Source of the DNA: Streptomyces mayonensis
GTDB lineage: Bacteria; Actinomycetota; Actinomycetes; Streptomycetales; Streptomycetaceae
Length of the DNA stretch: 37,218 bases
Direction of reading: 5' to 3'
Assembly (NCBI RefSeq): GCF_018982965.1
Contig: NZ_JACBYP010000083.1
Location: 1 to 37,218 of the forward strand
Below, one piece after another: positions 14,690 to 23,211 of this stretch (the first letter of the stretch is position 1; every line of letters starts with the position of its first letter). The translations under genes and the position numbers were made by a program. The notes beneath the pieces were generated by a model. That model made no database searches and was not told the DNA's origin. It saw only the letters and a program-made list of their open reading frames with translations.

Positions 14690-15222
14690 GGTTTCTCCAT
14701 ATGCGATCGAGGATTCGGTGTTCGTGAACGGCGGCCGGTACGGGCCAACAGGTGTGCCGACGCGAGTCCGGTGCCCTTCCGGGCTCACCACGGGCCAGTG
14801 CCGCCAACGGTTCAACCGGAGGCCGGAGCTCGGGTGCGTCGCTCAGAAAGCGGCATCGTCCCGGTGGCCCCCCATGTCTTGGTTGCTGATTCCCGGGCTG
14901 ACGATCATGGTCCCCACCAAGTCGAGGTGCCCCGGAAAGCGAGTCCGATGTCGTCCGTCATGGGGACTGCGAGGACGCGGTGTTGGGATTGTGCAGGGTG
15001 CCACCGCCCGCGCGCGTCCGGGAAGTTGGTGACGGTCCTGCCACTGCGACACGTTCGGGAAAAGTCGCATGCATGGATTGTCCGCGCCTCTGCGATGTCT
15101 CGGCAATCTTTGGACAAGATCCGCCGGATAGCCTCTCCGTCGGCTATGGGGTTCGGATGGGGAGTCCGAATTCCGTGGGATGTGAAATGGACTTGCTGAA
15201 CCACATTTGAGGAAGGTCACTC
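14690..15222. other. Divergent gap between two small secreted-protein genes
   Basis: About 530 bases with no supported gene. Frames on both strands are low quality; a minus-strand tail near 14843 (LDLVGTMIVSPGISNQDMGG) looks mildly protein-like but has no recognisable start. A minus-strand pair of TTG 11-mers at 15096-15117 is noted separately. Promoters of both flanking genes must lie here. Confidence 0.4.
15096..15117 (-). promoter_or_regulatory. Minus-strand TTGTCCA/TTGCCGA pair, 11-bp step
   Basis: Read on the minus strand, TTGTCCA-AAGA is followed by TTGCCGA-GACA, two 11-mers beginning with TTG. The spacing is that of the T7SS promoter repeats, but only two degenerate copies are present. 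They point away from the nearest downstream gene (15223, +), so this may be chance. Confidence 0.25.
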
Positions 15223-15639
15223 ATGGCTGCAGTCAGGATTCTCACGCGAGCGGTGAACGCCCTTGGGGGCACCGCCCTGCTGGTGGCGGCCGCGGCAGCC
15301 GCGACGGCAAGCCCGGCGGGCGCCGCCGAGAGCGCGGCCGGGAAGGTCCGGATCTGTGCCAAGGGCAGCTACGACACGACCGCCTCCCTCCAGGCGGCGG
15401 GGAACGGTCAGAACTGGAGGACCCAGATCATCGAACCCGGAACCTGCAAGAACGCCCCGTCCGGCGGCTCCGGACGGATCGATGTCTTCGGGCACAAGTC
15501 CTCCAGCAAGTTCCACGTCGGTTCCGTGAACTACAAGGCGGGGCAGACCGTCGAGCTCTCCACCACCGGCAGCACCGCCGCTCCCAGGCTCGTCGTGAAC
15601 GGCGGGGGCCCGGGTACCAGGGCCGTCGTGAACCACTAG
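15223..15639 (+). CDS. Secreted protein with cysteine pair, unknown function
   Basis: A 138-aa protein with a long Ala-rich signal peptide (residues 1 to ~35; cleavage near AGA-AES). The mature ~100 residues contain Cys45 and Cys75, likely disulphide-bonded, and many Gly/Ser/Thr with beta-strand-like alternation (VRICAKGSYDTTASLQ, TVELSTTGS). No catalytic motif is visible. AGGAAGG precedes the ATG. Similar small secreted proteins are frequent in Streptomyces and usually unannotated. It lies upstream of the convergent eccC gene and is followed by an IS relic, so a T7SS role is not implied by an operon. Confidence 0.8.
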   Translation: MAAVRILTRAVNALGGTALLVAAAAAATASPAGAAESAAGKVRICAKGSYDTTASLQAAGNGQNWRTQIIEPGTCKNAPSGGSGRIDVFGHKSSSKFHVGSVNYKAGQTVELSTTGSTAAPRLVVNGGGPGTRAVVNH

Positions 15640-15658
15640 CCTCGCGCTTTCACGAGGT
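15639..15658 (+). terminator. Short hairpin after secreted-protein gene
   Basis: CCTCG and CGAGG (15640-15644 and 15653-15657) form a 5-bp stem, plus a G-T pair, immediately after the TAG stop. It is a weak candidate terminator without a U-tract. Confidence 0.35.
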
Positions 15659-15675
15659 GGCCTGCCCGGAGGCCG

Positions 15676-15834
15676 GTCAAAAAATCGCAACCGCGGCTGC
15701 GGTTGTCCTCCACCGCCGCCCAGCTTGTCACCACCGGCCGCCGACGCATCCTCCGTGTCGCCGGGCACTGGCCCTGGACCGACGTGAGCACCGACGCCGT
15801 GGACCGCCTCCAGGCTCTCCCGAATCCCGGCTGA
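15676..15834 (+). pseudogene. C-terminal remnant of an IS1380-type transposase
   Basis: The frame reads PRLRLRLSSTAAQLVTTGRR, then RILRVAGHWPWTDV and DRLQALPNPG, then stop. This matches the conserved end of IS1380-group DDE transposases (AARLVTTGRRRxLRxAxHWPWTD...LxALPxPG). Only about 50 codons survive and there is no start. The relic sits in the gap between the secreted-protein gene and eccC. The family call is from memory of the motif. Confidence 0.65.
15679..15705 (-). terminator. Intrinsic terminator-like hairpin downstream of eccC
   Basis: On the minus strand, CAACCGC and GCGGTTG form a 7-bp stem with a 4-base loop, followed three bases later by a run of six Ts (15679-15684). This is a textbook rho-independent shape ~230 bases after the eccC stop. 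It overlaps the IS1380 relic, so it may have been supplied by the transposon end. Confidence 0.55.
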
Positions 15835-15934
15835 CCAGCGCTTCCCCCCTCCCTGCGAGCAGCACCACCCGACCGGAACCGTGGAGCCCGGCGCACACCC
15901 GACTCGCATGTTTCGTACGTTGTGCGGCCGGCGC

Positions 15935-18900
15935 TCAGGAGCCGTCGTCAGCGCCGTCGTTCTCGTCCTCCACCAGCGCCGTCTGCACCTGCGTCGCCTT
16001 GCGGCGGACGACGTGTGTGGCGCGGCCCGGTGCCATGGCGCGGCCCTTGACATTGCCGATGAGATAGCCCTCGGTCGGCGGGCAGGACAGCAGCAGCGCC
16101 GGGGTGTTGACATCCTGAAGGCGCCGCATCAACTGCTCGCCCATGCCCCGGCTCGCGCCCGCCGCCGCGCGGGCGACGACGAGGTGCAGGCCGACCTCGT
16201 AGCCGAGCGCGAGGTGCGGGAGAAGCGGCTCGAAGGGCGCATTGCCGATGCCGGTGCCCAGCATGTCGTAGTCGTCGACCAGGATGAACAGCCGCGGCCC
16301 TTTCCACCAGTCGCACAGCCGCATCCGGGCGGGGGAGATGTCCTCGCCCGGCAGCCGGGCCTGCACGGCGCGCGCCGCGCCGTCGACCAGGTCCCTGAGC
16401 GCGTCGCTGGAGACGGCGTGCCCGAGCCGGTACTCGTCGGGGACCGCCTCGACCAGGTCGCGGCGCAGGTCCACGACCATGATCCGGGCCTCGGCCGGGG
16501 TGTAGCGGGCCATGATGGCCTTGGCGGTCAGCCGCAGCAGGTTGGTCTTGCCGCTCTCGGTGTCGCCCACCACGATCAGGTGCGGCGTCTCCGAGAAGTC
16601 GTGGCTGACCACGGAGAGTGCGTTCTCCTCCAGGCCGAGCGGCATCCGCAGATCGCCGTCCGGCGCCGGCAGCTCGTGGACCGGCAGGGTACTGGGCAGC
16701 ATCCGCACCTGCGGGGTCCGGCGGCCCGGCCAGCCCTCCTTGACGGCCGACACCAGCCCCTTCATCCCCTCGGCCAGGTCCTCCGCGCTCTCGACGCCGT
16801 CGATGCGGGGCAGCGCGCTCAGGTAGTGCAGCTTGCCCTCACGCGTCAGGCCGCGGCCGGCCAGCCGGGGGACGGTGGAGGCGCGGCGGGTGTCGATCTC
16901 GGAGTCCATCGCGTCACCCATCCGCAGCTCCAGGTGGGTGGCGGCCTGGTCGCGCACGCCGGAGGACAGCTCGACCCAGCGCGCCGTGGTCGCGATGAGG
17001 TGTACGCCGTAGTTGAGGCCGCGGGCCGCGAGCCCGTTGAACGTCTGGACGTAGTGGTCGAAGTCGGCGCGGACGGTGGACCAGCCGTCGATGACCAGGA
17101 AGACGTCGCCGTACTCCTGCTCCGGGAACTCCCCGGCGGCGCGGCGGCGGCGGTAGGTGGCCATCGAGTCGATGCCGTTCTCCAGGAAGAACCGCTCCCG
17201 GGAGCTGAGCAGGGAGGTGATCTCGGCGATCGTACGGCCCACCCGCTCGGTCTCCAGCCGGGCCGCGACACCCGCCGTGTGCGGCAGCTCCGCGAGCGAG
17301 GCCAGCGTGCCGCCGCCGAAGTCGAGGCAGAAGAACGACACCTCGCGCGGGGTGTGGGTGAGGGCGAGCGCCGTGAGGATCGTGCGCACCAGGGTGCTCT
17401 TGCCGCTCTGCGGCCCGCCCGCGATGGCCACATGGCCGCCGGCCCCCGACAGGTCGATGGTCAGCAGGTCGCGCTGCTGCTCGAACGGCCTGTCCACGAT
17501 GCCGATCGGCACGGTCAGCCTGCCGCGGCCCGGCCAGCCGACGGTGGTCAGGCCGAGCTCGGGGTCGGGCGTCAGCGGCGGCAGGATCTGGTCCAGGCTG
17601 GCCGGCCGGTCCAGCGGCGGCAGCCACACCTGGTGGGCCGGCGGGCCCGCGTCGCGCAGCCGGTCCACGGCCACCGACAGCAGGGTGTCGCCGCTCTCCT
17701 CCGGCTCCGGCTCGGGCTCCTGCTCGTCGGGCAGCTGGCGGGGCACCACATAGCCGGATGTCCACGGCACGGTCTGGCTGGCCACCCGGGCCTGGTTGGC
17801 GCCCGAGCGGCGCTCCTGGTAGGGGCCGGAGACGTAGGCGGCGCGGAAGCGGGTCAGCGCCTCGACGCCGGACTTGAGATAGCCGCTGCCCGGCTGCGGC
17901 GGCAGCTCGTAGGCGTCCGGCACCCCGAGGACGCCGCGGCTCTCCATGGCGGAGAAGGTGCGCAGTCCGATCCGGTAGGACAGGTGACTCTCCAGCTGGT
18001 GCATCCGGCCCTCGTCCAGCCGCTGCGAGGCCAGCAGCAGATGGACGCCGAGGCTGCGCCCCAGCCGGCCGATCATCACGAACAGTTCCATGAACTCCCG
18101 GTGTGCCGCGAGCAGTTCACTGAACTCGTCGACGACGACGAACAGACTCGGCAGCGGCGCCAGCGGAACACCCGAGGCCCGCGCCTTCTCGTACTCGAGT
18201 GCCGAGGTGTAGTTGCCCGCGGCGCGCAGCAGCTCCTGGCGCCGCATCAGTTCGCCGTGCAGCGCGTCCTGCATCCGGCCGACTAGCGCGGCCTCGCCGG
18301 CCAGGTTGGTGATCACGGCCGAGGTGTGCGGCAGCTCGTCCAGGCCGAGGAAGGTGGCGCCGCCCTTGAAGTCGACAAGGACGAAGTTGAGGGTCTCGGA
18401 GGAGTTGTTCAGCGCCAGCGCCAGCACGAGGGTGCGCAGCAGCTCGCTCTTGCCGGACCCGGTGGCCCCGATGAGCATGCCGTGCGGGCCGGTCCCGCCC
18501 TGTGCCGACTCCTTGATGTCCAGCTCCACCGGGGCGCCGTCACCGCTCACCGCGATCGGCACCCGCAGCCGGGCGCTGCCGGTGCTGCGGTCCCACAGCG
18601 TGCCCGGGTCGTGGTGGTACAGATCGGAGATGCCCAGCAGCGTGGTCAGCTCCACGTCGATGGAGAGCGGCGTGGAGCTGTCGATGCCCGCGCCCATCCG
18701 GTACGGGGCTATCCGCTTGGCCAGCGCGGTGGCGCCGACCGGCCCGAACCGGTCGGGCCGGCCCAGCCGGGTGGTCTGCTCCTTGCGCTCGCGGTCGGTG
18801 CGTACGAGCGTGAAGTCGTCCTCGGCCACCTCGAAGCGCAGCGTGACCCGGCCGGGGCGCCAGGTCAGCGCCCCGCTCAGATCGAGGACCACGGCGTTGC

Positions 18901-19921
18901 GGAAGCCGGAGCCGTCCAGCCGGTGCCCGGAGGGCACGCTCCCGCCGTCCACCACGATCACGGTGAAGGGCTTGTCGCGCCCGCTGACCGCGTCGGGGTC
19001 GAAGGGCGGGCGCTCCAGGAACTCCGCGCCGAGCAGGTCCTCCAGCTCGTTGAAGGCGGAGGCGAACATCCGGGCCTGGCCCGCGCCGTCGTTCTCCTGC
19101 GGATGCAGATTGTGGGGCAGCCACTTGGCCCACTCCCACTCCGCGCGCCGCTCGTCGGACACGCACAGCGCCAGCCACAGGTCGTCCGGCGCGTGGAACG
19201 TGGCCAGTTGGCCGATCAGAGCCCGGGCCAGCGAGCGTATCCGGTCCTCGTCGCCGCGCAGCAGCACCCGTGCCCAGGCGCGCAGGTAGATCGCGATGGG
19301 CTGCTCGGGCACCGTGGAGTAGGCGCGGATGAAGCTGCGCAGGGCGTGCGCGGACAGCGGCTCCAGGTCCTCGACGGGGGTGCTGGACTTCGCTGCCAGG
19401 CGCAGGCCGAGCTGCTGGTCTCCCACAGCCACCCGGACCTCGCCGAAGTCCTCGTCCTGGGGGCGGCGCTCCCACAGCCGGGTGGTGCCCACCATCCACC
19501 AGAGCGCGGCCGGCTCGGGGTGCCGCCAGGCCAGCGCCTCCTGCTGGTCGGCCACCGCGGTGCGCACCTTGCGGCGGGTCTGGGTGAGATAGCGCAGGTA
19601 GTCGCGGCGCTCACCCTTCAGGCGCTGCTTGCGCTCGCTGGCCTTGCGCATGAACTGGCCGAGCAGCATCGCCCCGGACGCGAGCACCATCAAGCCCACG
19701 GCCAGGTACATGAAGTGGCTGCCCGAGTTCCGCGACAGGCCCGGACGCATGAACATCAGCATCATCGAGACGGACATCATCGCCATGGGCAGGTAAGTCC
19801 ACACGGCGGAGCTGTCCGGCACCACTTCGGGGAGCGTCGGCGGCTCCTGCATGCTCAACTCGCCCTCGGGCATGTCCGGCCCCGGACGACGGGCCGGCCT
19901 GCGGAATAGGACGACACTCAA
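15935..19921 (-). CDS. eccC: Type VII secretion FtsK/SpoIIIE-type ATPase EccC
   Basis: A 1328-aa motor protein of the T7SS inner-membrane complex, unsplit. It has two N-terminal membrane helices (residues ~41-58 and ~70-90), a stalk region, then three FtsK-like ATPase modules. Walker A motifs are at 485-493 (GATGSGKSE), 835-843 (GGPQSGKST) and 1119-1127 (GDTESGKTN); a Walker B Asp598 (VVVDEF) and later VIDGW and LVDDYD strands follow. EccC hydrolyses ATP and its last module recognises Esx-type signals. The start is TTG at 19921 with GAGGA 9 bases upstream; an alternative Met lies at residue 17. It is divergent from eccD across a 304-base region carrying a striking repeat array. Confidence 0.95.
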   Translation of the reverse strand: MSVVLFRRPARRPGPDMPEGELSMQEPPTLPEVVPDSSAVWTYLPMAMMSVSMMLMFMRPGLSRNSGSHFMYLAVGLMVLASGAMLLGQFMRKASERKQRLKGERRDYLRYLTQTRRKVRTAVADQQEALAWRHPEPAALWWMVGTTRLWERRPQDEDFGEVRVAVGDQQLGLRLAAKSSTPVEDLEPLSAHALRSFIRAYSTVPEQPIAIYLRAWARVLLRGDEDRIRSLARALIGQLATFHAPDDLWLALCVSDERRAEWEWAKWLPHNLHPQENDGAGQARMFASAFNELEDLLGAEFLERPPFDPDAVSGRDKPFTVIVVDGGSVPSGHRLDGSGFRNAVVLDLSGALTWRPGRVTLRFEVAEDDFTLVRTDRERKEQTTRLGRPDRFGPVGATALAKRIAPYRMGAGIDSSTPLSIDVELTTLLGISDLYHHDPGTLWDRSTGSARLRVPIAVSGDGAPVELDIKESAQGGTGPHGMLIGATGSGKSELLRTLVLALALNNSSETLNFVLVDFKGGATFLGLDELPHTSAVITNLAGEAALVGRMQDALHGELMRRQELLRAAGNYTSALEYEKARASGVPLAPLPSLFVVVDEFSELLAAHREFMELFVMIGRLGRSLGVHLLLASQRLDEGRMHQLESHLSYRIGLRTFSAMESRGVLGVPDAYELPPQPGSGYLKSGVEALTRFRAAYVSGPYQERRSGANQARVASQTVPWTSGYVVPRQLPDEQEPEPEPEESGDTLLSVAVDRLRDAGPPAHQVWLPPLDRPASLDQILPPLTPDPELGLTTVGWPGRGRLTVPIGIVDRPFEQQRDLLTIDLSGAGGHVAIAGGPQSGKSTLVRTILTALALTHTPREVSFFCLDFGGGTLASLAELPHTAGVAARLETERVGRTIAEITSLLSSRERFFLENGIDSMATYRRRRAAGEFPEQEYGDVFLVIDGWSTVRADFDHYVQTFNGLAARGLNYGVHLIATTARWVELSSGVRDQAATHLELRMGDAMDSEIDTRRASTVPRLAGRGLTREGKLHYLSALPRIDGVESAEDLAEGMKGLVSAVKEGWPGRRTPQVRMLPSTLPVHELPAPDGDLRMPLGLEENALSVVSHDFSETPHLIVVGDTESGKTNLLRLTAKAIMARYTPAEARIMVVDLRRDLVEAVPDEYRLGHAVSSDALRDLVDGAARAVQARLPGEDISPARMRLCDWWKGPRLFILVDDYDMLGTGIGNAPFEPLLPHLALGYEVGLHLVVARAAAGASRGMGEQLMRRLQDVNTPALLLSCPPTEGYLIGNVKGRAMAPGRATHVVRRKATQVQTALVEDENDGADDGS

Positions 19922-19953
19922 CGGACGGTCTCCTCACCAGCTGAACGAAACAC

Positions 19954-19967
19954 CACAATGCATTGTG
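19954..19967. promoter_or_regulatory. Perfect 14-bp palindrome CACAATGCATTGTG
   Basis: This AT-richer palindrome stands out from its GC-rich surroundings. It lies 33 bases upstream of the eccC TTG start and 13 bases from the phased TTG array. It is a likely operator for a dimeric repressor or other regulator. No binder can be named. Confidence 0.55.
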
Positions 19968-19979
19968 CGGGCGCCGCAG

Positions 19980-20030
19980 TTGCCCGTGCATTGCCCGGAG
20001 CTTGCCTCCGGATTGTTTCCGCGTTGACCG
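19980..20030 (+). promoter_or_regulatory. Five 11-bp-phased TTG heptamer repeats
   Basis: TTGCCCG (19980), TTGCCCG (19991), TTGCCTC (20002), TTGTTTC (20013) and TTGACCG (20024) begin at exact 11-base intervals, each separated by four bases. A sixth, TTGCCAC, follows at 20034 (10-base step). Direct heptamers with 4-bp spacers are the known binding pattern of SARP activators. All copies would lie on about the same face of the DNA, suiting cooperative binding. Confidence 0.65.
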
Positions 20031-20225
20031 TCCTTGCCACCGAACTCCCGGGGTTGCAGGGTGTATGCGAAAGTCCCGGGTTCCGGTCCTGCCGCCACAA
20101 GGGCCGGAATCGGAATATGACGCCGACGTCAGACGCCGTGTCCCGGACCCTCGCGAAGCCGCGAAATGGTGCTGCATTCCCCCGTCCCTCCCCGAGCCTG
20201 TCCCGGAGAAGCGTGAGCCAGCCGC

Positions 20226-21626
20226 ATGAGTGACACGCAGACGGCCGGTCTGTGCCGTATGACCGTCCGCGCGCCCAGCAAGAGCATCGATCTCGCGGTG
20301 CCCTCGGACGTGCCCGTGGCCGACCTGCTGCCCGCCGTCGCCGGCTACGGCGGGGAAGATCTCGAAGAGAGCGGGATCGACCACGGCGGCTGGGTGCTCC
20401 AGCGCCTGGGCGCCGAGCCGATGGACGAGGAGCGCACCCTCGACTCCTACGACCTGCGCGACGGCGAGACCCTCTATCTCAGGCCCCGTATCGAGGCGCT
20501 GCCCGAGCTGCGCCTGGACGACCTGGTGGACGGCATCTCCACCACCATGAACGACCGTCCCTACGGCTGGACCCCGGAGGCCAGCCGCCGGCTGCTGCGC
20601 GGCGTCGCGCTCGCCGCGCTCGCCGGAGGGCTCCTGGTCCTGTCGCTGCCCGGTGGTTCGGCGTGGCTGCGCGTGGTGTGCGCGGCCGTGGTCGGGCTGC
20701 TGCTGGTGGCCGGCGCCGCCTCGGCCAGCCGCGCGGTCGGTGACGCCGGTGCCGGCGCGGTACTGGGCGCCATGGTCGCGCCGTACTTCGCGTACGCGGG
20801 CTGGTTGCTGCCCGGCGGCGAGCTGACAGGGGAACACGCGCACGAGGTCATCGGAGCGCGGCTGCTGGCCGCCTGCGCGGCGGGAGCCGGCGGAGCCGTG
20901 CTCGTCATCGCCGTCGCCAGCGCCTACGCGGCGCTCTTCCTCGGTACCGCGGTGGTCGCGGCGTTCGGCGTGCTGGCCGCAGTGCTGATGCTCACGGTGG
21001 ACCTGGCGCCGCACCACGTCGCCGGGGTCGTCGCCCTGGCCGCGGTGATCCTCGGCGCCTTCGTCCCCTCGCTGTCCTTCCGGATGTCCGGGCTGCGGAT
21101 GCCGCCGCTGCCCACCAACGCCCAGCAGCTCCAGGAGGGCATCGAGCCGCACTCGCCCAGCGCCGTCGCGGCGCGCACCGCCATCGGGGACGGCTGGATG
21201 AGCGCGCTGTACGGGGCCGTGGGCACGGTCTGCGGCGCCTGCCTGCTGGTCCTCACCCGCTCCCCGAACCTCTCCGGAACGATCCTGGCCCTGACCCTGT
21301 CCCTCCTGCTGGTGCTGCACGCCCGAGGCCTGGGCAACGCCTGGCAGCGGCTCTTCCTGATCGTTCCCGGAACCCTCGGCCCCTTCCTGCTGCTTCTGGG
21401 CGCCGCCGACTCCTACGAGCCCGATCGGCGGCCCCTGATCCTCGTCGCCCTGCTGGCCGTCACCGCGGCCGCTGCGATCGCCTCCTGGACCGTGCCGGGC
21501 CGCCGTCTGGTGCCCTACTGGGGGCGCGCTGCGGAGATCCTGCACACCCTGTCCGCCGTTGCCCTGCTGCCGCTCGCCCTCTGGCTGGTGGGCGTCTACG
21601 GCACCCTGCGCGGGCTGCTGGCCTGA
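20226..21626 (+). CDS. eccD: Type VII secretion integral membrane protein EccD
   Basis: A 466-aa protein. Residues ~12-95 form the ubiquitin-like cytosolic domain typical of EccD (CRMTVRAPSKSIDLAVPSDV, with VADLLPAV and DGETLYLRP). Then about eleven hydrophobic helices run to the C-terminus, including LVLSLPGGSAWLRVVCAAVV and LLLVLHARGLG. EccD forms the membrane vestibule of the ESX complex with EccB and EccC. It is followed 17 bases later by eccB in the same direction, so they form an operon. The start ATG follows GGAGAAGCG at a usual distance. It is likely controlled by the phased repeat array upstream. Confidence 0.93.
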   Translation: MSDTQTAGLCRMTVRAPSKSIDLAVPSDVPVADLLPAVAGYGGEDLEESGIDHGGWVLQRLGAEPMDEERTLDSYDLRDGETLYLRPRIEALPELRLDDLVDGISTTMNDRPYGWTPEASRRLLRGVALAALAGGLLVLSLPGGSAWLRVVCAAVVGLLLVAGAASASRAVGDAGAGAVLGAMVAPYFAYAGWLLPGGELTGEHAHEVIGARLLAACAAGAGGAVLVIAVASAYAALFLGTAVVAAFGVLAAVLMLTVDLAPHHVAGVVALAAVILGAFVPSLSFRMSGLRMPPLPTNAQQLQEGIEPHSPSAVAARTAIGDGWMSALYGAVGTVCGACLLVLTRSPNLSGTILALTLSLLLVLHARGLGNAWQRLFLIVPGTLGPFLLLLGAADSYEPDRRPLILVALLAVTAAAAIASWTVPGRRLVPYWGRAAEILHTLSAVALLPLALWLVGVYGTLRGLLA

Positions 21627-21643
21627 CACGGAGGGCATGAGCG

Positions 21644-23128
21644 ATGCAGGACAAACGGGACCAGGTACAGGCGCACATGTTCATCATGGGGCGGCTGACC
21701 TCCGGCATGCTGCGTGCCGACCCCGACGCCCCCGAGAGCCCGCAGGGCAGGACCAACCGCGGAATCGCGATCAGCCTGATCGTCGCACTCATCATCTGCG
21801 CGGGTGCCTTCGTCTTCGGGCTGCTCAAGCCCGGCACCAAGGACTCCTGGCGCGACCAGGGCACGCTGGTCGTCAACAAGGACTCGGGCGCCCGCTATCT
21901 CTACCTCGGCGGACGGCTGCGGCCCGTAAGGAACTTCACCTCGGCGCGGCTGCTCGTCGGCGACCAGATGAAGGTCGAGTCGGTCGGCGCGAACTCGCTC
22001 AAGGGGGTCCCACGCGGTGCCCCCGTCGGCATCACGGGGGCACCGGACGAGCCTCCGGACTCCGACGACCTGGACGAGGGTCCGTGGCAGGTGTGCTCGG
22101 GCACGAAGACCGGCTCGACCGGCACGACGCTGGCGGTGGGCGCTCAGGTCGAGGGCACGGGCCTCATGAAGGGGCAGGGGCTGCTGGTCACGGGCCCCGA
22201 CAAGGCTTCCTACCTGGTGTGGCAGGGCCGCAGGATGCGCCTCGACGTCAAGGCCAACGCCCCGCAGGCCCTGGGCTACGGCGCCGAGAAGCCGCTGCGC
22301 GTATCGGCGGCCTTCCTCAACTCGCTGCCGGCGGGGCCGGATCTCACCCCGCCCCGGGCGGCGGACCTCGGCGAGCCGGGACCGGAGCTGGCCGGCCGGC
22401 AGACCCGGATCGGAGAGGTGTACACGGTCGCGGCCTCCGGGGCGAAGGCCCGCTTCTACCTTCTGCGCAAGGACGGACTGGTTCCGCTCACCGCGACCGG
22501 CGCCGCGCTGGTGCTGGGCGACCCGGAGACCAAGCAGAAGACCTACGAGGGCCGTTCGGTGGCCGCGCACAGCCTGGGCACCGATGTGCTGAGCGAGCAT
22601 CTCACCCAGGACCCGAAGCTGTCCGACCTCGCCGAGGAGATGCCCGAGGCGCCGCCGGAGCCGGTCGGCGTACCGGACGGCCAGACCCCGTGCGTCGCGG
22701 TGCAGTCGTCCGCCGAGGGCACACGCGTGAGCGTCACGCTGGCCGGCTCCGAGCACCTCGGCACCACGGCGCAGGCGCCGACCGAGGGGCTGACCCCGGC
22801 GTGCGTGACGGTCAACAGGATCGCGGTACGCCCTGGCGGCGGTGCGCTTGTGCGCGCGCTGGGCGCGAGCGGCGGCGAGGCCGGCAGCACGCTGTATCTG
22901 GTGACGGACACCGGAATGAAATACCGGCTGCCGTCGCCGGATTCGCTCAAGGCGCTCGGCTACACGGGAACCCGGGCGCAGGGGCTGCCGTCATCGCTGC
23001 TCGCCATGCTCCCGACCGGCCCGGACCTCACACAGAAGGCGGCGCTCTCGGGCCGGGGGGAAACGACGGCGCCGCAATGTGAGAACAAGCCGGAGACAAC
23101 GCTGTCCCGGCAGGATGCGAAGGAATAG
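21644..23128 (+). CDS. eccB: Type VII secretion protein EccB
   Basis: A 494-aa bitopic protein. It has a short cytosolic N-terminus with the EccB-typical opening (DQVQAHMFIMGRLTSGMLRAD), one membrane helix at ~40-61, and a large extracytoplasmic domain with repeated beta modules and four cysteines in the external part. EccB is the periplasmic core subunit of the ESX membrane complex. GGAGGG sits 8 bases before the ATG. It follows eccD by 17 bases, and an 83-base gap separates it from the first WXG100 gene. Length and domain order are normal for the family. Confidence 0.93.
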   Translation: MQDKRDQVQAHMFIMGRLTSGMLRADPDAPESPQGRTNRGIAISLIVALIICAGAFVFGLLKPGTKDSWRDQGTLVVNKDSGARYLYLGGRLRPVRNFTSARLLVGDQMKVESVGANSLKGVPRGAPVGITGAPDEPPDSDDLDEGPWQVCSGTKTGSTGTTLAVGAQVEGTGLMKGQGLLVTGPDKASYLVWQGRRMRLDVKANAPQALGYGAEKPLRVSAAFLNSLPAGPDLTPPRAADLGEPGPELAGRQTRIGEVYTVAASGAKARFYLLRKDGLVPLTATGAALVLGDPETKQKTYEGRSVAAHSLGTDVLSEHLTQDPKLSDLAEEMPEAPPEPVGVPDGQTPCVAVQSSAEGTRVSVTLAGSEHLGTTAQAPTEGLTPACVTVNRIAVRPGGGALVRALGASGGEAGSTLYLVTDTGMKYRLPSPDSLKALGYTGTRAQGLPSSLLAMLPTGPDLTQKAALSGRGETTAPQCENKPETTLSRQDAKE

Positions 23129-23211
23129 GAAGCGGCGGCGGCTTCACATGGAGGAACGTCGTCCGCCGATGGGTCCCACCCAGCGGGAAATAACAGCTGA
23201 AGGGGAAAATC

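Larger units (their letters stand above)
19922..20225. promoter_or_regulatory. Divergent eccC/eccD promoter region
   Basis: This 304-base region drives both the eccC gene (-) and the eccD-onward array (+). It contains a perfect 14-bp palindrome next to eccC, then five 11-bp-phased TTG repeats and looser TTG elements at 20034 and 20054. The last 100 bases before eccD show no clear structure. Confidence 0.6.

Noticed and set aside
15881..18286. 801-codon plus-strand frame opposite eccC
   Set aside because: Shadow of the eccC reading frame; eccC has all expected Walker motifs.
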